Assembly: GCA_024741835.1 (NCBI GenBank) | Contig: JAENRP010000230.1 | Coordinates: 1-64,000 of the forward strand | Length of the DNA: 64,000 nucleotides | Source: Diplocarpon mali | Taxonomy: Eukaryota; Ascomycota; Leotiomycetes; Helotiales; Drepanopezizaceae | Direction of reading: 5' to 3' | Shown: piece by piece, positions 36,218 through 46,984 of the stretch | How the letters are laid out: every line of letters starts with the position of its first letter | Numbering within the stretch: position 1 is the stretch's first letter | Program-made: the position numbers and the translations under genes | The notes under the pieces: model-generated | Seen by the model: the letters and a program-made list of their open reading frames with translations, nothing else | What the model was told of the DNA's origin: nothing | Database searches by the model: none

Positions 36218-36970
36218 TTAAGCCCTTATTGCCTTTTATAACCTTAGCATATTCTTAAAGGCTTCGAACTTTGCAACTGTCTTTAATAGCTTTATAAATC
36301 CATCTATTACTATTTAATTAGTTAGGATATAAGTGATCGATAACTTATTCTTTATAATAAGGTTGTAGATAAAGTAGTAGGTAATATTAATATATTTCGA
36401 TCGCTTATAAAAGTATAGATTCTTTATAAGTGCAATTGCTCTTATATTATCTACTTAAAGATTAATATAATTCCTATCTTATCTAATATACTTAGCGAAA
36501 CTTATATCTTTTAGAACTTAAGCGATCTATAATTCTTACTTGCAATTAAATGATATTAATATATATTCGGCCTTAGTGCTTATAGTAGCTATTGATTTCT
36601 ACTTCTTACTTCCTTATAATATAGGTCTGCTATATAGTACTACTACGCTTTTAGATATACTTTTCTAACCTTTTATATTTGCCTAATCGGAATTAGTATA
36701 TACCTTAAGCTTTGCGCTTATACATTTTATTAGTCTATATCTTACCTTTTATATAATTATCAATTGAAGGTACTTTCTAAGTTGCTTAATTATATTCTTA
36801 TATTAAATTGTCAGATCCTTTAAGTTCTAATTAAGTTGCTTAATAATAAAGGCGATATCTAATCTTATATATATTATAGTATATATAATCGCTCTAATAT
36901 CCTATTAGTACTTCTTCAGATCTCCTTTTTACTTATTTTTATTAATAGGTTCTAACTTATTATACTTTCC
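36218..36970 (-). pseudogene. Copia-1C RNase H and RT C-terminal fragment
   Basis: Aligns along its whole length with 37468-38220 of Copia-1D and 6259-7010 of Copia-1B. The pol stop position is 36218-36220. It ends at TTTCC (36966-36970), the target duplication of Copia-1D. Confidence 0.85.
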
Positions 36971-37165
36971 TATTGAGCTTAAGTGAGTCGGCGCAATAGG
37001 TATAGGAAACTTCTAAAGGTCGATAGTCGATATATTAGTAAGAGTTAAGGAAGGAAGGTTACCCCTTTCTTCTCTATAGCTATATATATATTAATATCCT
37101 ACTAATTAAGCAGTAGGGTTATATAATAATACATTAGAGTGATAGCTATATCACTTATCTTAATA
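36971..37165 (-). repeat. Copia-1D 3' LTR
   Basis: 195 bases. The outer edge TATTGAGC corresponds to ancestral TGTTGAGC. Confidence 0.95.
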
Positions 37166-37467
37166 CCCTTACTTAGACCTTACTTTAATTGACCTGCAGT
37201 CGGGAAAATAATAATTATCCTTTTACGCTAATCCAACTCCTAGGTATCTTTTCAAATTAAAAACAATCAATTAATAGCAACCTCTATTGAAATCACTAAT
37301 CCTACTTATAGGGTAGGACTAAGAGTCAAATTTCTTAAAAGATATTCCTTTATAAGACTATATGACTTAACTTGCAGTTTAGGCCTAAGAGTCGATTTAA
37401 AAACTTTCCTTTATAAGACTATATAACCTAACTTGCAAAGTGGGCCTAGGAGTCGTCCTTAAGCCTG

Positions 37468-40400
37468 CTAAGCCCCTACTGTCTTTTGCAACCTTAGCAT
37501 ATCTTTAAATGCTTCGAACTTTGCAACTATCTTTAGTAGCTTTATAAATCCATTTGCTACTATTCGATCGGTTAAGATATAGGTAATTAACAACTTATTC
37601 TTTATAATAAGGTTGCAGATAAAGTGGTAGGCAATATCGATATATTTCAATCGCTTATGTAAGTGTGGATTCTTTGCAAGTATAATTGCCCTTATATTAT
37701 TTGCTTAAAGATTAATATAGTTCCTATCTTATCTAATATACTTAATAAAACCTATATCTTTTAGAACTTGGGCGATCTATAATCCTTACTTGCAATTTGA
37801 TAATATTAATATATATTCGGCCTTAGTGCTTGCAGTAGCTACTGATTTCTGCTTCCTACTTCCCTACGATATAGGTCTGCTATATAGTACTGCTACGCTT
37901 TTAGATATACTTTTCCGACCTTTTATATTTGCCTAGTTAGAATTGGTATATACCTTAAGCTTTGCGCTTATATGTTTTATTAGTCTATATCTCACCTTTT
38001 ATATGATTATCGATCAAAGGTACCTTCTAAGTCGCTTGACTGCATTCTTATATCAAATCGTCGGATCTTTTAAGTTTTGACTAAGTTGCTTAGTAATAAA
38101 GGCGATATCTGGTCTTATATATACTATAGTATATATAATTGCTCTAATATCCTATTAGTACTTTTTCAAATCTCCTCTCTACTTATTTTCATTAGCAGGC
38201 TCTAACTTATTATACTTTCCTTCGATTGGAGTATACTTTAGCTTAAAGTTAAAAGCATAAGTGGAAAGTCCTATTCGGTCTAGGATCTTCTTAATATACT
38301 ACTCTTGATCCAACTAGAGTTCTTAAGTAAAGTGGTTCCTTATAATATAGATGCTAAGGATCTTATGAATTCCCCTTAGATCCTTGGTATTAAAACGTTT
38401 CCAAATTGTTATAAAGAACTAATCTAATTGAGTAGTTGTTTTTGCAGCTATAGCAATATTATTAATATATAGTAGCAACTTAATTCCACGCTTAGCATAG
38501 GTAAATAGATAAGGGTCAGCTAGGCTTTGAATAAATCCCATTTTCACTAGAGCAGAGCTGCATAAGAGGTTCTAATCACAGGCTGATTATTTAAGCCTAT
38601 AGATACTGCGGAGTATATAAAGAGAGTGGCTAGCGTATATAAGAATACTATTAGGTCAGGAGAGAAAAATCCGTTCCTTTATAGTCGCTTTAGTAAATGC
38701 ATTTTTAATATTATACTATCTATATTTAAGGTCCTTAGCGGCTACTATTGCTATAAATATGCAAAGGGTATCTATGCAAACTATTGGCGCGAACGTGTCG
38801 AAATAGTCTTTTCTATACTATTAGGAGAAGCCCTTAGCTATAAGCCTTACCTTATAATGCTCTAAGGTTCTATCTGCATATGTCTTAATTGTAAAGACCC
38901 ACTTTGTTAATACCAGGTTCACGTCCTTTAGCATCGGTTCTTCTATTTATATGCCATTTGTAGTAAGAGAGCTTATCTCCTCTTAGATTGCCTTACTTTA
39001 TACTGCTCTATTCTTTAGGTTATTAATAGCTTTGTTATACGTCTTTAGAAGAGAGATTTTCATTATCCTCTTAGCGGTTAGGAACGCATTATCTTTATTA
39101 AAGCTCTATTGAAGTTCGAGCTTATAGATCCTATATGCTATTATAGCCCAGATACGCTTAGACTTGCGTTCGTCTAAGGTGTCTTCTAGTTCTAGGTCTC
39201 TATTCCTCTTTAAGGATATAGGTTCAGCTATAGGTTCTATAGGCTTATCATTTGGGGAACCGCTTTCTAGTAGTAGAGGCTTATTATTACTTATATCTAT
39301 TTTAGGAATATCCTTTACTATAGGCGCTTTAACTAAAGGGATAATGATATTAAAGTTATTTTATACTTTAGGCAATTCGCGAACGATAGGAATAGTCTAT
39401 TCGGCCTTTGGACGACCAGCTGGTCGTCGATTAGCAAGTGCGCTTAATATGCCTAAGCTAAGAGAAAGGGGTTATTAGTTCGGCTTAATAGTATTACTAT
39501 CGAGTAGTGTACCTTGCGAATCTCTAGGTATATAAAGCTTTAAGGATAGCTCCCCCCTATTTCGAGATTCGTCGAACTCAATTACTAAGGATATGATTAC
39601 TTGCCCTAGATTTAATATATATACTATCTATTACTTTATTATCTATTTAATATACTTAATAAATATATACTCTCTACCTTAGTCTATTAGCTTCTTGCTC
39701 TTTATACCCGCGGGCTAGGACTTCAGACTAATATAGGAGTAGTAGACGCTTCTAAAGACGCAGATATAGTCCAGGCTTAATTTCTATTCGAAATATGCCT
39801 TATATAGTGATATTCAAGTGCTATTAACTATTAGTCTACTACCTATTCTATTTCGTAAGTATACGTCTGCCTTAATTGCAAGGTCCTAGAATTCTAGTAG
39901 TAGGTCAGCATCTTGCAATAGAGCGCAATAGTCAGTCTCTACTTACTAAATGCTTTGCTTAGCGATGCTATTCTAATAGGAACCTTTATATATTATAGTT
40001 AGTTTATAATAAACTCCTTATTTTGCCTATTTATCAAGCTTTGCCCTAATCTCTAATGCGTTATCAGACCTAATAGCTATTAGCTTTAACTAGGTCTAGC
40101 GTTCCTCTATTACTTTCCAAGTTTCCAGCTTTTCTATAAGCTTAGATTTAGTCCTAGCGCAAATGGTCTATATCTACTAAGTAGAGTTATCTACTATTTA
40201 AGAAAACTAATTATTTCCTTTAATTAAAGTTATAAATAGTCCGGTAGTGTTAATAGATATTAGTGCTAGTATCGAATCTTTCTATAAACTAAGCTTAGTT
40301 TGCGTCCGATTTCGAAGTTTTATCAGCTTGCAAATTCGGCATACTAGGCGATCCTTTAGTACTTAGATCTTCTATTTTAAAGTTAAGACCTTATGCAGGC

Positions 40401-42435
40401 CCTTCAATTTCTTTAGCCTTAGATGCGCGAATCTTTTATATATTAGCTAATACCTTAATAGGCTTTCGACTTCTAATAGCTTTAGTAGCCTATCGTCAGT
40501 CGATACTTTATTATCGGCGGCTAGAAAGGACTAATAATAGCAGTTTAAGGTTTTGCCGTTTTCTAGTTGCAAGCCTGGCTTAAGAGTCGTTTTTAGTAAA
40601 ACCGCGAGATCTACTTACGGTCCTGGCTTAAGAGTCGATTTCCTGGAAATAGTAAGATCCACTCGCGATCCTGGCTTAAGAGTCGTCTCTAACGAATTCG
40701 CGAATTTCACTTGCGGTCCTAGCCTAAGAGTCGTCGTTGGCGAATTTGCAGAATCCACTCGCGGTCCTGGCCTAGGAGTCATTTCTGCCAAATTCACTTG
40801 TAATCCTAGCTTAAGAGTCCATCTATTCTCCCTATCCTCGCTCAATTGTATTAAGGCGGAGAGTGCACTTTCCTTAAAGGAATTCACTTATAGATCTGGC
40901 CCAGGAGTCAATTTCTATAATATCACCTTTAAAATAATATAAAGTCCATCTTTGATTTTAGCCTTAAAGATCACTTTATAATTATTATTTATAAACTATA
41001 TAAATTGATTATTAAAAACTCTTATATAATTTAACTCTATATAAATCTTGCGGTTAGATAAAAGATTAATACTTAGGCTAAGTATAAGGAGAATATTTTA
41101 TAAAAGGAAAGAAACGCTAGTAATATTTATCTCTACTATACCTATCGAGTTTGCATATAACCTTTTACTACTAACCTTAATAAAGCGCCTTTTTATTTTA
41201 ATAAGCGGGCCTTTAAATAGGTAGGATTTATTAGTTATATATGCTATACAACTAGTATTACTATACCAGTCGGATTCAAGGATCTTACAGAGATCGGCTT
41301 TTAAGACGTAAGCATCTTTATTATAATTATTATCTAAATTATTAAAAGTGGATTTAGGTTTAGATAACCTACTATTATTATTAAAGGTATCTATTGAAGT
41401 TCTAACTAAATAGCCTTTTCCTTTGCCTTTCCTTAGTAGTTGCGGCCTTTAGTAGGATAAGGGCAGTTTGCTTCTTAACTTCTGCTTTAATTGCTTTTTA
41501 ATATTAAAGCTGGCGACTATATCGATCAGTTGCCTTTTAACTTTACAATTAGTAATATTATAAGTACTATTATAGAAGTAGCATCCCTAATAAGCTCAAG
41601 GGCTCGTCCTGCGCTCCTTCCTCTTCTCGGGCTTATTATTACCTTATAACGCAGCATTTGCCGATTTAGAGTATCCTTTAAGGTCTTGCTTAATAGTTCG
41701 AAGGAGGTCGATCTTCTTATAGATCTTAAGGTTAGGTTGGATAAGAAGAGATTGTTTCGCAATAGCAAACTTAAGAGGGAGGCTATTAAGTAGGAAACTA
41801 AAAAGCTAAGTTTCTTTAAAAGTTATAGCTATCTTAAGATCTACGGCTCTTACTCTCCTTCTTACTTTATATAGTATAGACTAGGTAAAGTCTATATTTA
41901 TATTTATATCTTTACTATCTTTGTCTTTTTTATATTAAAATAAAGTAATCTACTATAGTAGATGCTAGGTATTAAGGGCAGTTGTCTAAGAGTATTTTGC
42001 CTTTAAAGTATCCTATCTTATCTTTACATTATTATAAACTTGAATAAAATCTCGGTCTTTATCGCTTAAACCTCTATTAATCTTAAGTTTGCATTTAGCT
42101 AAGGCCAGCTTATACTCCTTCTCCTTTTCTATATTTAAAATCTGCCTTTGGGATTCTTAGTTATTATCTACTAAAGCTCTTAGGCTAAGCTTATTTAATA
42201 TATTTGGCAAATCCTTAGCAGTTGTATTAGCTATTAAAGTAGAAGTAGACGAATCGGTAGAGGGAGTATAGGGGGCTATTCTTGCATATTTAATAAGTAT
42301 CTTTTAAATCGCCATTTCAATGCCTTTGCTCTTGAAGTAAAGCTCTAAATCGTCGAACTATTATTGCCAGTTCTTCTAAGAGAGTTGGAGGTCTTTAGGC
42401 TTAGTATTTCGATCGGAATCGGATGCTATTGCCAT
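37468..42435 (-). pseudogene. Copia-1D gag-pol relic
   Basis: The least damaged Copia-1 copy. The gag ATG is at 42433-42435. A protease trace lies near 41230-41290, the repeat array at 40565-40908, integrase about 39600-40450, RT about 38220-39000 and RNase H to the stop at 37468-37470. A stretch of 60 sense codons (37468-37650) survives open and holds the end of RNase H (K-Y-I-D-I-A-Y-H-F, then V-A-N-G-F-I-K-L, ancestral V-A-D-G-L-T-K-P). Antisense shadows at 38626-38865 and 39164-39478 should not be annotated. Confidence 0.85.
40565..40908 (-). repeat. Array of seven 23-bp palindromic motifs in Copia-1D
   Basis: Copies start at 40565, 40613, 40661, 40709, 40757, 40796 and 40886. Spacings are 48, 48, 48, 48, 39 and 90, all multiples of three. 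Here the motif is closer to the presumed ancestral form (for example ACTCGCGGTCC, T, GGCCTAGGAGT at 40757). Confidence 0.85.
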
Positions 42436-42834
42436 TTCGAATAGAATTGCGTTTAAAATCAAATAAATTAAATGGTTAAGGGCACTCCTCCTATCGAAAA
42501 GTTAAAATGATTAAATAGCAGGTGTTATAGAAGTATTAAATAGGGAGGAAGTCCTCTTATCGAAAAGGGTTTTTAGGCTATAACGCAAGGAATCATACCT
42601 CCTATAAAACATAGTAAAGCAAGGAATCACACCTCTTATAGTACCAAAGGGTTGTAAAGCAAGGAATTATACCTCTTGCAATATAGGTTGGCTAAATAAG
42701 GAATCATACCTCCTATTCGCCGATTGCTTGCCTTTTACTATAAGTCTCGTTCAACTTCCTACTAATAGTTACAGCGCAAGTGCTTTCTAAAGGAAGTTAA
42801 TAATCTATTATCAGTCTATCTAAGGCTTATAACC

Positions 42835-43029
42835 TATTAAGCTTAAGTGAGTCAGCGCAGTAGGTATAAGAAACTTCTAAAGGTCGATAGTCGATATATT
42901 AGTAAGAGTTAAAGAAGGAAGGTTACCCCTTTCTTCCTTATAGCTATATATGTGTCAATATCCTACTGACTAAGCAGTAGGGTCATATGATAATACATCA
43001 GAGTGATAGCTGTATTACCTATCTTAACA
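42835..43029 (-). repeat. Copia-1D 5' LTR
   Basis: 195 bases. The outer end TTAACA is intact and the primer site lies just inside (42823-42834). Confidence 0.95.
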
Positions 43030-43852
43030 TTTCCTTTAATTAGAGTACGCTTTAACTTAAAGTTAGGAATATAAGTAGAGAGTCTTATTCGGTCTAGGAT
43101 CTTTTTAATATACTACTTTTAATCTAACTAGAGTTCTTAAGTAGAGCAGTTCTTTATAACGCAGATGCTAAGGATCTTATGAATTCCCCTTAGATCCTTA
43201 GTATTAAAACGTTTTTAAATAGTTATAAAGAACCAATCTAATTAAGTAGTTGTTTTCGCAGCTATAGTAATATTATTAATATATAATAGCAACTTGATTC
43301 TACGCTTAGTATAGGTAAATAGATAAGGGTTAGCTAGGCTTTAAACGAATCCTATTTCTATTAGAGCAGAGCTATATAAGAGGTTCTAATCTTAAGCTAA
43401 TTGCTTAAGCCTATAGATATTATAAAGTATATAGAAAGAGTGGCCAGCGCGTATAAGAATACCATTAGGTTAAGAGAGAAAAATCCGTTCCTTTATAATC
43501 ACTTTAATAAATGCATTTTTAATATTATACTATTTGCATTTAAGGTCTTTAGCGGCTACTATTGCTATAAATATGCAAAGGGTATCTATACGAACTATTA
43601 GTGTAAATGTATTAAAGTAGTCTTTTCTATACTGCTAAAAAAAGCCCTTAGCTATAAGCCTTGCCTTATAACATTCTAGGGTCCTATTTACATATATCTT
43701 AATTATAAAGACCTACTTTATTAATATTAGGTTTACGTCCTTTAGCGTCGGTTCCTCTATTTATATGCCATTTATAATAAGAGAGCTTATCTCCTTTTAG
43801 ATTGCCTTATTCTATACTGCTTTATTCTTTAGGTTATTAATAGCTTTATTAT
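43030..43852 (-). pseudogene. Copia-1C RT fragment
   Basis: Continues 36970 across Copia-1D and matches 38211-39040 of Copia-1D. It stops at 43852, where ATTAT precedes the Copia-4 LTR and would be its target duplication. The plus-strand frame at 43401-43601 is a shadow. Confidence 0.8.
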
Positions 43853-44049
43853 TATCGTACAGAATGGGCGGAGTCTCCACTTATTCTGGAGACCCTCCAC
43901 GTGACTCTGCTGAGTCATAGACTCTCCCTTTTCTTTCCGAAGTCTCCTTACTATATATATACTAGAGAATAATATAATCAATCATCTTCCCCTACTTTTG
44001 CAAGCCTCTTAAGCGATCTAATAAAGGCCCTCTAGCCGACCGTACTATA
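43853..44049 (+). repeat. Copia-4 5' LTR
   Basis: 197 bases starting TATCGTACAG (ancestral TGTCGTACAG), matching the stray LTR at 870-1067. Its end, ACTATA, corresponds to ACCACA in that copy. Confidence 0.85.
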
Positions 44050-44060
44050 GTTATAAGCCC
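44050..44060 (+). other. Copia-4 primer-binding site
   Basis: GTTATAAGCCC abuts the LTR. It is the same initiator-tRNA-Met anticodon-arm match as in Copia-1 and Copia-3 after one reversed G-to-A change. Confidence 0.6.
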
Positions 44061-44299
44061 TATAAGCACTTTAATATGCTTTCTCTTTGCATACAACCGG
44101 CTAGAGGGCCCTTCGAGCTTTTAATTGACTTTTCAAGTATTTATAATAACTTAAAGGACCTTTATTTTCAATTAACAAATCTCTATTTTCCGATTAAACC
44201 TTATTTGCAAACTTCATTTATATACCTAACCTTTTTTCATTAGACTCTATTTAATATATCTAACGCTTTAAGCATCTCTAAGCCTCGCCTTAATACCTT

Positions 44300-45353
44300 T
44301 GCCTTTTAGGTAAAGTAGTTTAATAAATATATATTCTTCGCTAAGCTTTATAATATCACTATTTTTGCCAATTTGAGACTCCTATTTAAATCAATTATAA
44401 AGACCGAGCCTTAAGCTCCCTCTATATAGGAGCTTAAGGAACTGGAAACGGCCAACCTCTGCATAGTATATATAAGGTTATATAAAGAGTATGCAGCGAC
44501 TCTATCTAAATAGATTTACGCCCGCTTTCCCTTAGGAGATCCGTCAAAGGCTCCTCCTCTATAGGCCTTTTATAAAGATATCAAGGACGAATATAAAATC
44601 CTAATAAAGGAGCACCTTATACGCAAGGAGACTTAGAAGACCTAATGCAAATACTACAAACTACTACTAGAATAGGTCTTTAAGACCGTCGATAGAACGC
44701 TTTTAGCTTCTGCGATAGCTTAAACTTAAATCCAAGCTAAGAAGCTCTCCTCCTTAATACTTGATAAAGATACTCTTATAAGTGGAACTACTGCTAACAA
44801 CTCGCATACCAATTTGGTAAATTAGCAACTCTTACTTTAAGGCCTAGTATCTATTTTAAAGCGTAATATTACGCCTTCTAATAAGGCTATTTAGTCTCAG
44901 ATAAGGCTCTAGTACCGTAATATACTACGCCGAGGTAAGACTAGGAGAACTAACACTTAATAGTAGATCTAGGAGTAGTAGGAGGCATACTGCTTAATAG
45001 AATAATACAGTTTTCCTAAGATTAAAGGGAGACTGGAAGTGACTGACTTTTTAAACTCAATTATAGTAAAGATTAATTTAAGTTAGGCGACCCGCTTAAA
45101 GGAGGAAATAATTACTAATAAGCAAATGGGAACCCTATATAAGTATAACTTAATACAGCTAAGCTGCGCCTTGGCGGGCATTGAATCCAATAGAGCGATT
45201 AATAATAAAGGGCTAGTAGTTTTTACTACTCGAGAGTCTCTCTTGGATGCTAAAACCCCTTCGCAAGCTTTAGCGAGTAGCTTTCAAAATCGCTTTATAA
45301 GCTCTAGAAGGGAAATCAAGCCTAAGTGCCCTTATAGAGGCTTTACCAACTAC
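44300..45353 (+). pseudogene. Copia-4 gag, part before the Gypsy-2 insertion
   Basis: Plus-strand gag reading with TAA/TAG stops up to about 45050. The last 76 codons (45126-45353) are open and end in the first half of a zinc knuckle, C-P-Y-R-G-F-T-N-Y. The open frame 45126-45428 then runs artificially into the Gypsy-2 LTR. The 5' start is not resolved; the interval 44061-44300 holds no recognised element. Confidence 0.75.
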
Positions 45354-45660
45354 TGTAACGACACAGAACCACCGAAGTGCGAGATCAAGTATGGTAGCAA
45401 GAAGTGGTGCAAAAGGCGTATTCTATAGGTCTAATACGAAAGAAACGAAGAAGTTAGAGAGCCCTCCCTATAGGAGGGCCCTTCTCCCTTATATATATAA
45501 GCAGCTCAAAGCCCTTTGCCTATTTATATAATATTATATAAGAATATCCTTTTGCACCTTCAGGGTCGATTCGAAATAACCCTATATCGAATCGAGATTG
45601 TAAAACCTTAAAACGCCATACTCCTAGGTAATTGCACTAAGTAGAGGTATAGCTGTTATA
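45354..45660 (-). repeat. Gypsy-2 3' LTR
   Basis: 307 bases. It contains a perfect 7-bp-stem hairpin at 45461-45479 (GCCCTCC, 5-base loop, GGAGGGC) next to a TATA-like run, which is conserved in imperfect form in Gypsy-1. The polypurine tract is the complement of 45661-45676. Confidence 0.95.
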
Positions 45661-45959
45661 CTACCTCCCCCCTTTGAGAACGCTTGCCTATAAGCATTAA
45701 TAGGTTGTGATGATTTTCGTATAGTAACGTATTTAGCGTATTATTATGCAAATGGTGCTGTTCTATATTTAGTTTAGCGCAAGTCGCGTTATACACTTAA
45801 ATTTGTTTTTCCCCTTATAAGATCTTCCTTCCTTAGCATAATAACTATATATAATCGCATAAGTCCCCTACTCCTACTACTATAGCATAAAGCTAATGCA
45901 TAATAGTAGAAACAATTACTACTACTACTACTACTATAAGTAAGTTTACCTTAGTCTAG

Positions 45960-46900
45960 GGTCGAATCGCATCTAATATATATAGTGCCAATCCCTTTGC
46001 TATCAGGCACCCTCGCAGTAGCCTACCGCGTTTATTATTACTAGTACGTATAGCGTCTTATACGCAATATCGCATATAAATGCGAGTTTGAATCAGAGCG
46101 TAATAAGAAGTGCTACTAGTACTAGAAGCAAAAGGCGGAGTGTATTCCTATAAGTACCCTAAATCGAGTCCAAAGTTTTAATTGCGCTAATACTTATTTA
46201 TAGCTTCCCTCTTATATTAGTAAGGAGTTCGCAGCGCTATCCACGGCCCTTAAGGAGTAGTAGGAGGAGGCTGCCTAGTAGTAAGAGGAAGAAGATAGCG
46301 GCGATAATGATAATAACGCGCAGGCGGTTTCGATAAGGAACCGCGAGATGCTTTATCAAAAGGCAGTCTAGCGCGCCTAGGTCCTTATTAACCTCCTACT
46401 AGTAGCTAGCGCAAAGGCTCTAACTAGCCGCTCTTAACTTAAGCGTACTAGCCTTGCGGAGCTCTGCTCTATAGCTAAGGCTATAGTAAGCCAGTTAAAG
46501 GGGATTTAGGCGATAGTTACTATAAGTTAAACTTAAATTAGTATTAAATCGATCGCTAACTTTTTAATAAGAGCGTAGCGACCTTATTAAGTCCTAGCTA
46601 GTAAGGTTAGAGCAATTTAGCCGAACTATACTAGGCCTTCTAAGGACTATTGCTGTATTAATAGAGCGGACTACTATAGTAGCAAAGTCTCTTATAAGGG
46701 GAGGAGGGCTTATAGTAATAAGGGTAGCGTTAGGCGCAGCGGCTAATAGGGCGGCGCTAGCAGCGGCAAGAGGAGGTTAGGGTCATTTCAGGCGGGGGTA
46801 ATAGATAGGAGCTAAGCTCTAGCTTTAGAATAGAGTTAGAACTCGTCTCCTTAAGCGCAAAGGAAGAAGGGTCTAAGGAGTTATAAAAGGAGAGGGCAAT
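45960..46900 (+). pseudogene. Antisense Cys-cluster gene carried by Gypsy-2
   Basis: Plus strand, opposite to Gypsy-2 pol. It matches the Gypsy-1 antisense gene along its length. The Cys region near 46021-46150 has lost its first cysteines (Tyr now) but keeps K-C-E-F-E-S-E-R-N-K-K-C and a later E-C-I-P-I. An acidic stretch and then a helical, Ala/Leu/Lys-rich half follow. Only scattered TAA/TAG stops break the frame. Conservation between two insertions supports a real element gene, not chance. Confidence 0.6.
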
Positions 46901-46984
46901 AGGCCTAATATTATTATTTTTCTATTTTTATTATTTTTCTCCTTTTTTTTTTTTTTTATATTTTTAGATTTATTTACTAACCTA

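Larger units (their letters stand above)
36971..43029 (-). mobile_element. Copia-1D: full-length nested copia element
   Basis: 6059 bases, 195-base LTRs at 36971-37165 and 42835-43029, exact target duplication TTTCC (36966-36970 and 43030-43034). It inserted into a copy of its own family (Copia-1C), which gives an internal before/after comparison of RIP damage. Confidence 0.95.
35721..43852 (-). mobile_element. Copia-1C: outermost copia copy, split by Copia-1D and Copia-4
   Basis: Pieces at 35721-36970 (3' LTR, RNase H, end of RT) and 43030-43852 (RT) read continuously once Copia-1D and one TTTCC copy are removed. At 43852 it is cut again by the 5' LTR of Copia-4; the rest must lie beyond 64000. 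The sequence before its 3' LTR is TAGTC. Confidence 0.9.

Noticed and set aside
38626..38865. Conserved frame starting M-A-S-V-Y, also at 5476-5715 (minus) and 43401-43601
   Set aside because: It is antisense to the RT domain of Copia-1 in every copy. Conservation follows from family homology and from the rarity of RIP-made stops in that frame.
43853..45353. A DNA-transposon (Fot1/pogo-like) transposase relic
   Set aside because: I first considered this for the 44.5-45 kb frame. The zinc knuckle and the in-frame continuation after Gypsy-2 show it is Copia-4 gag.
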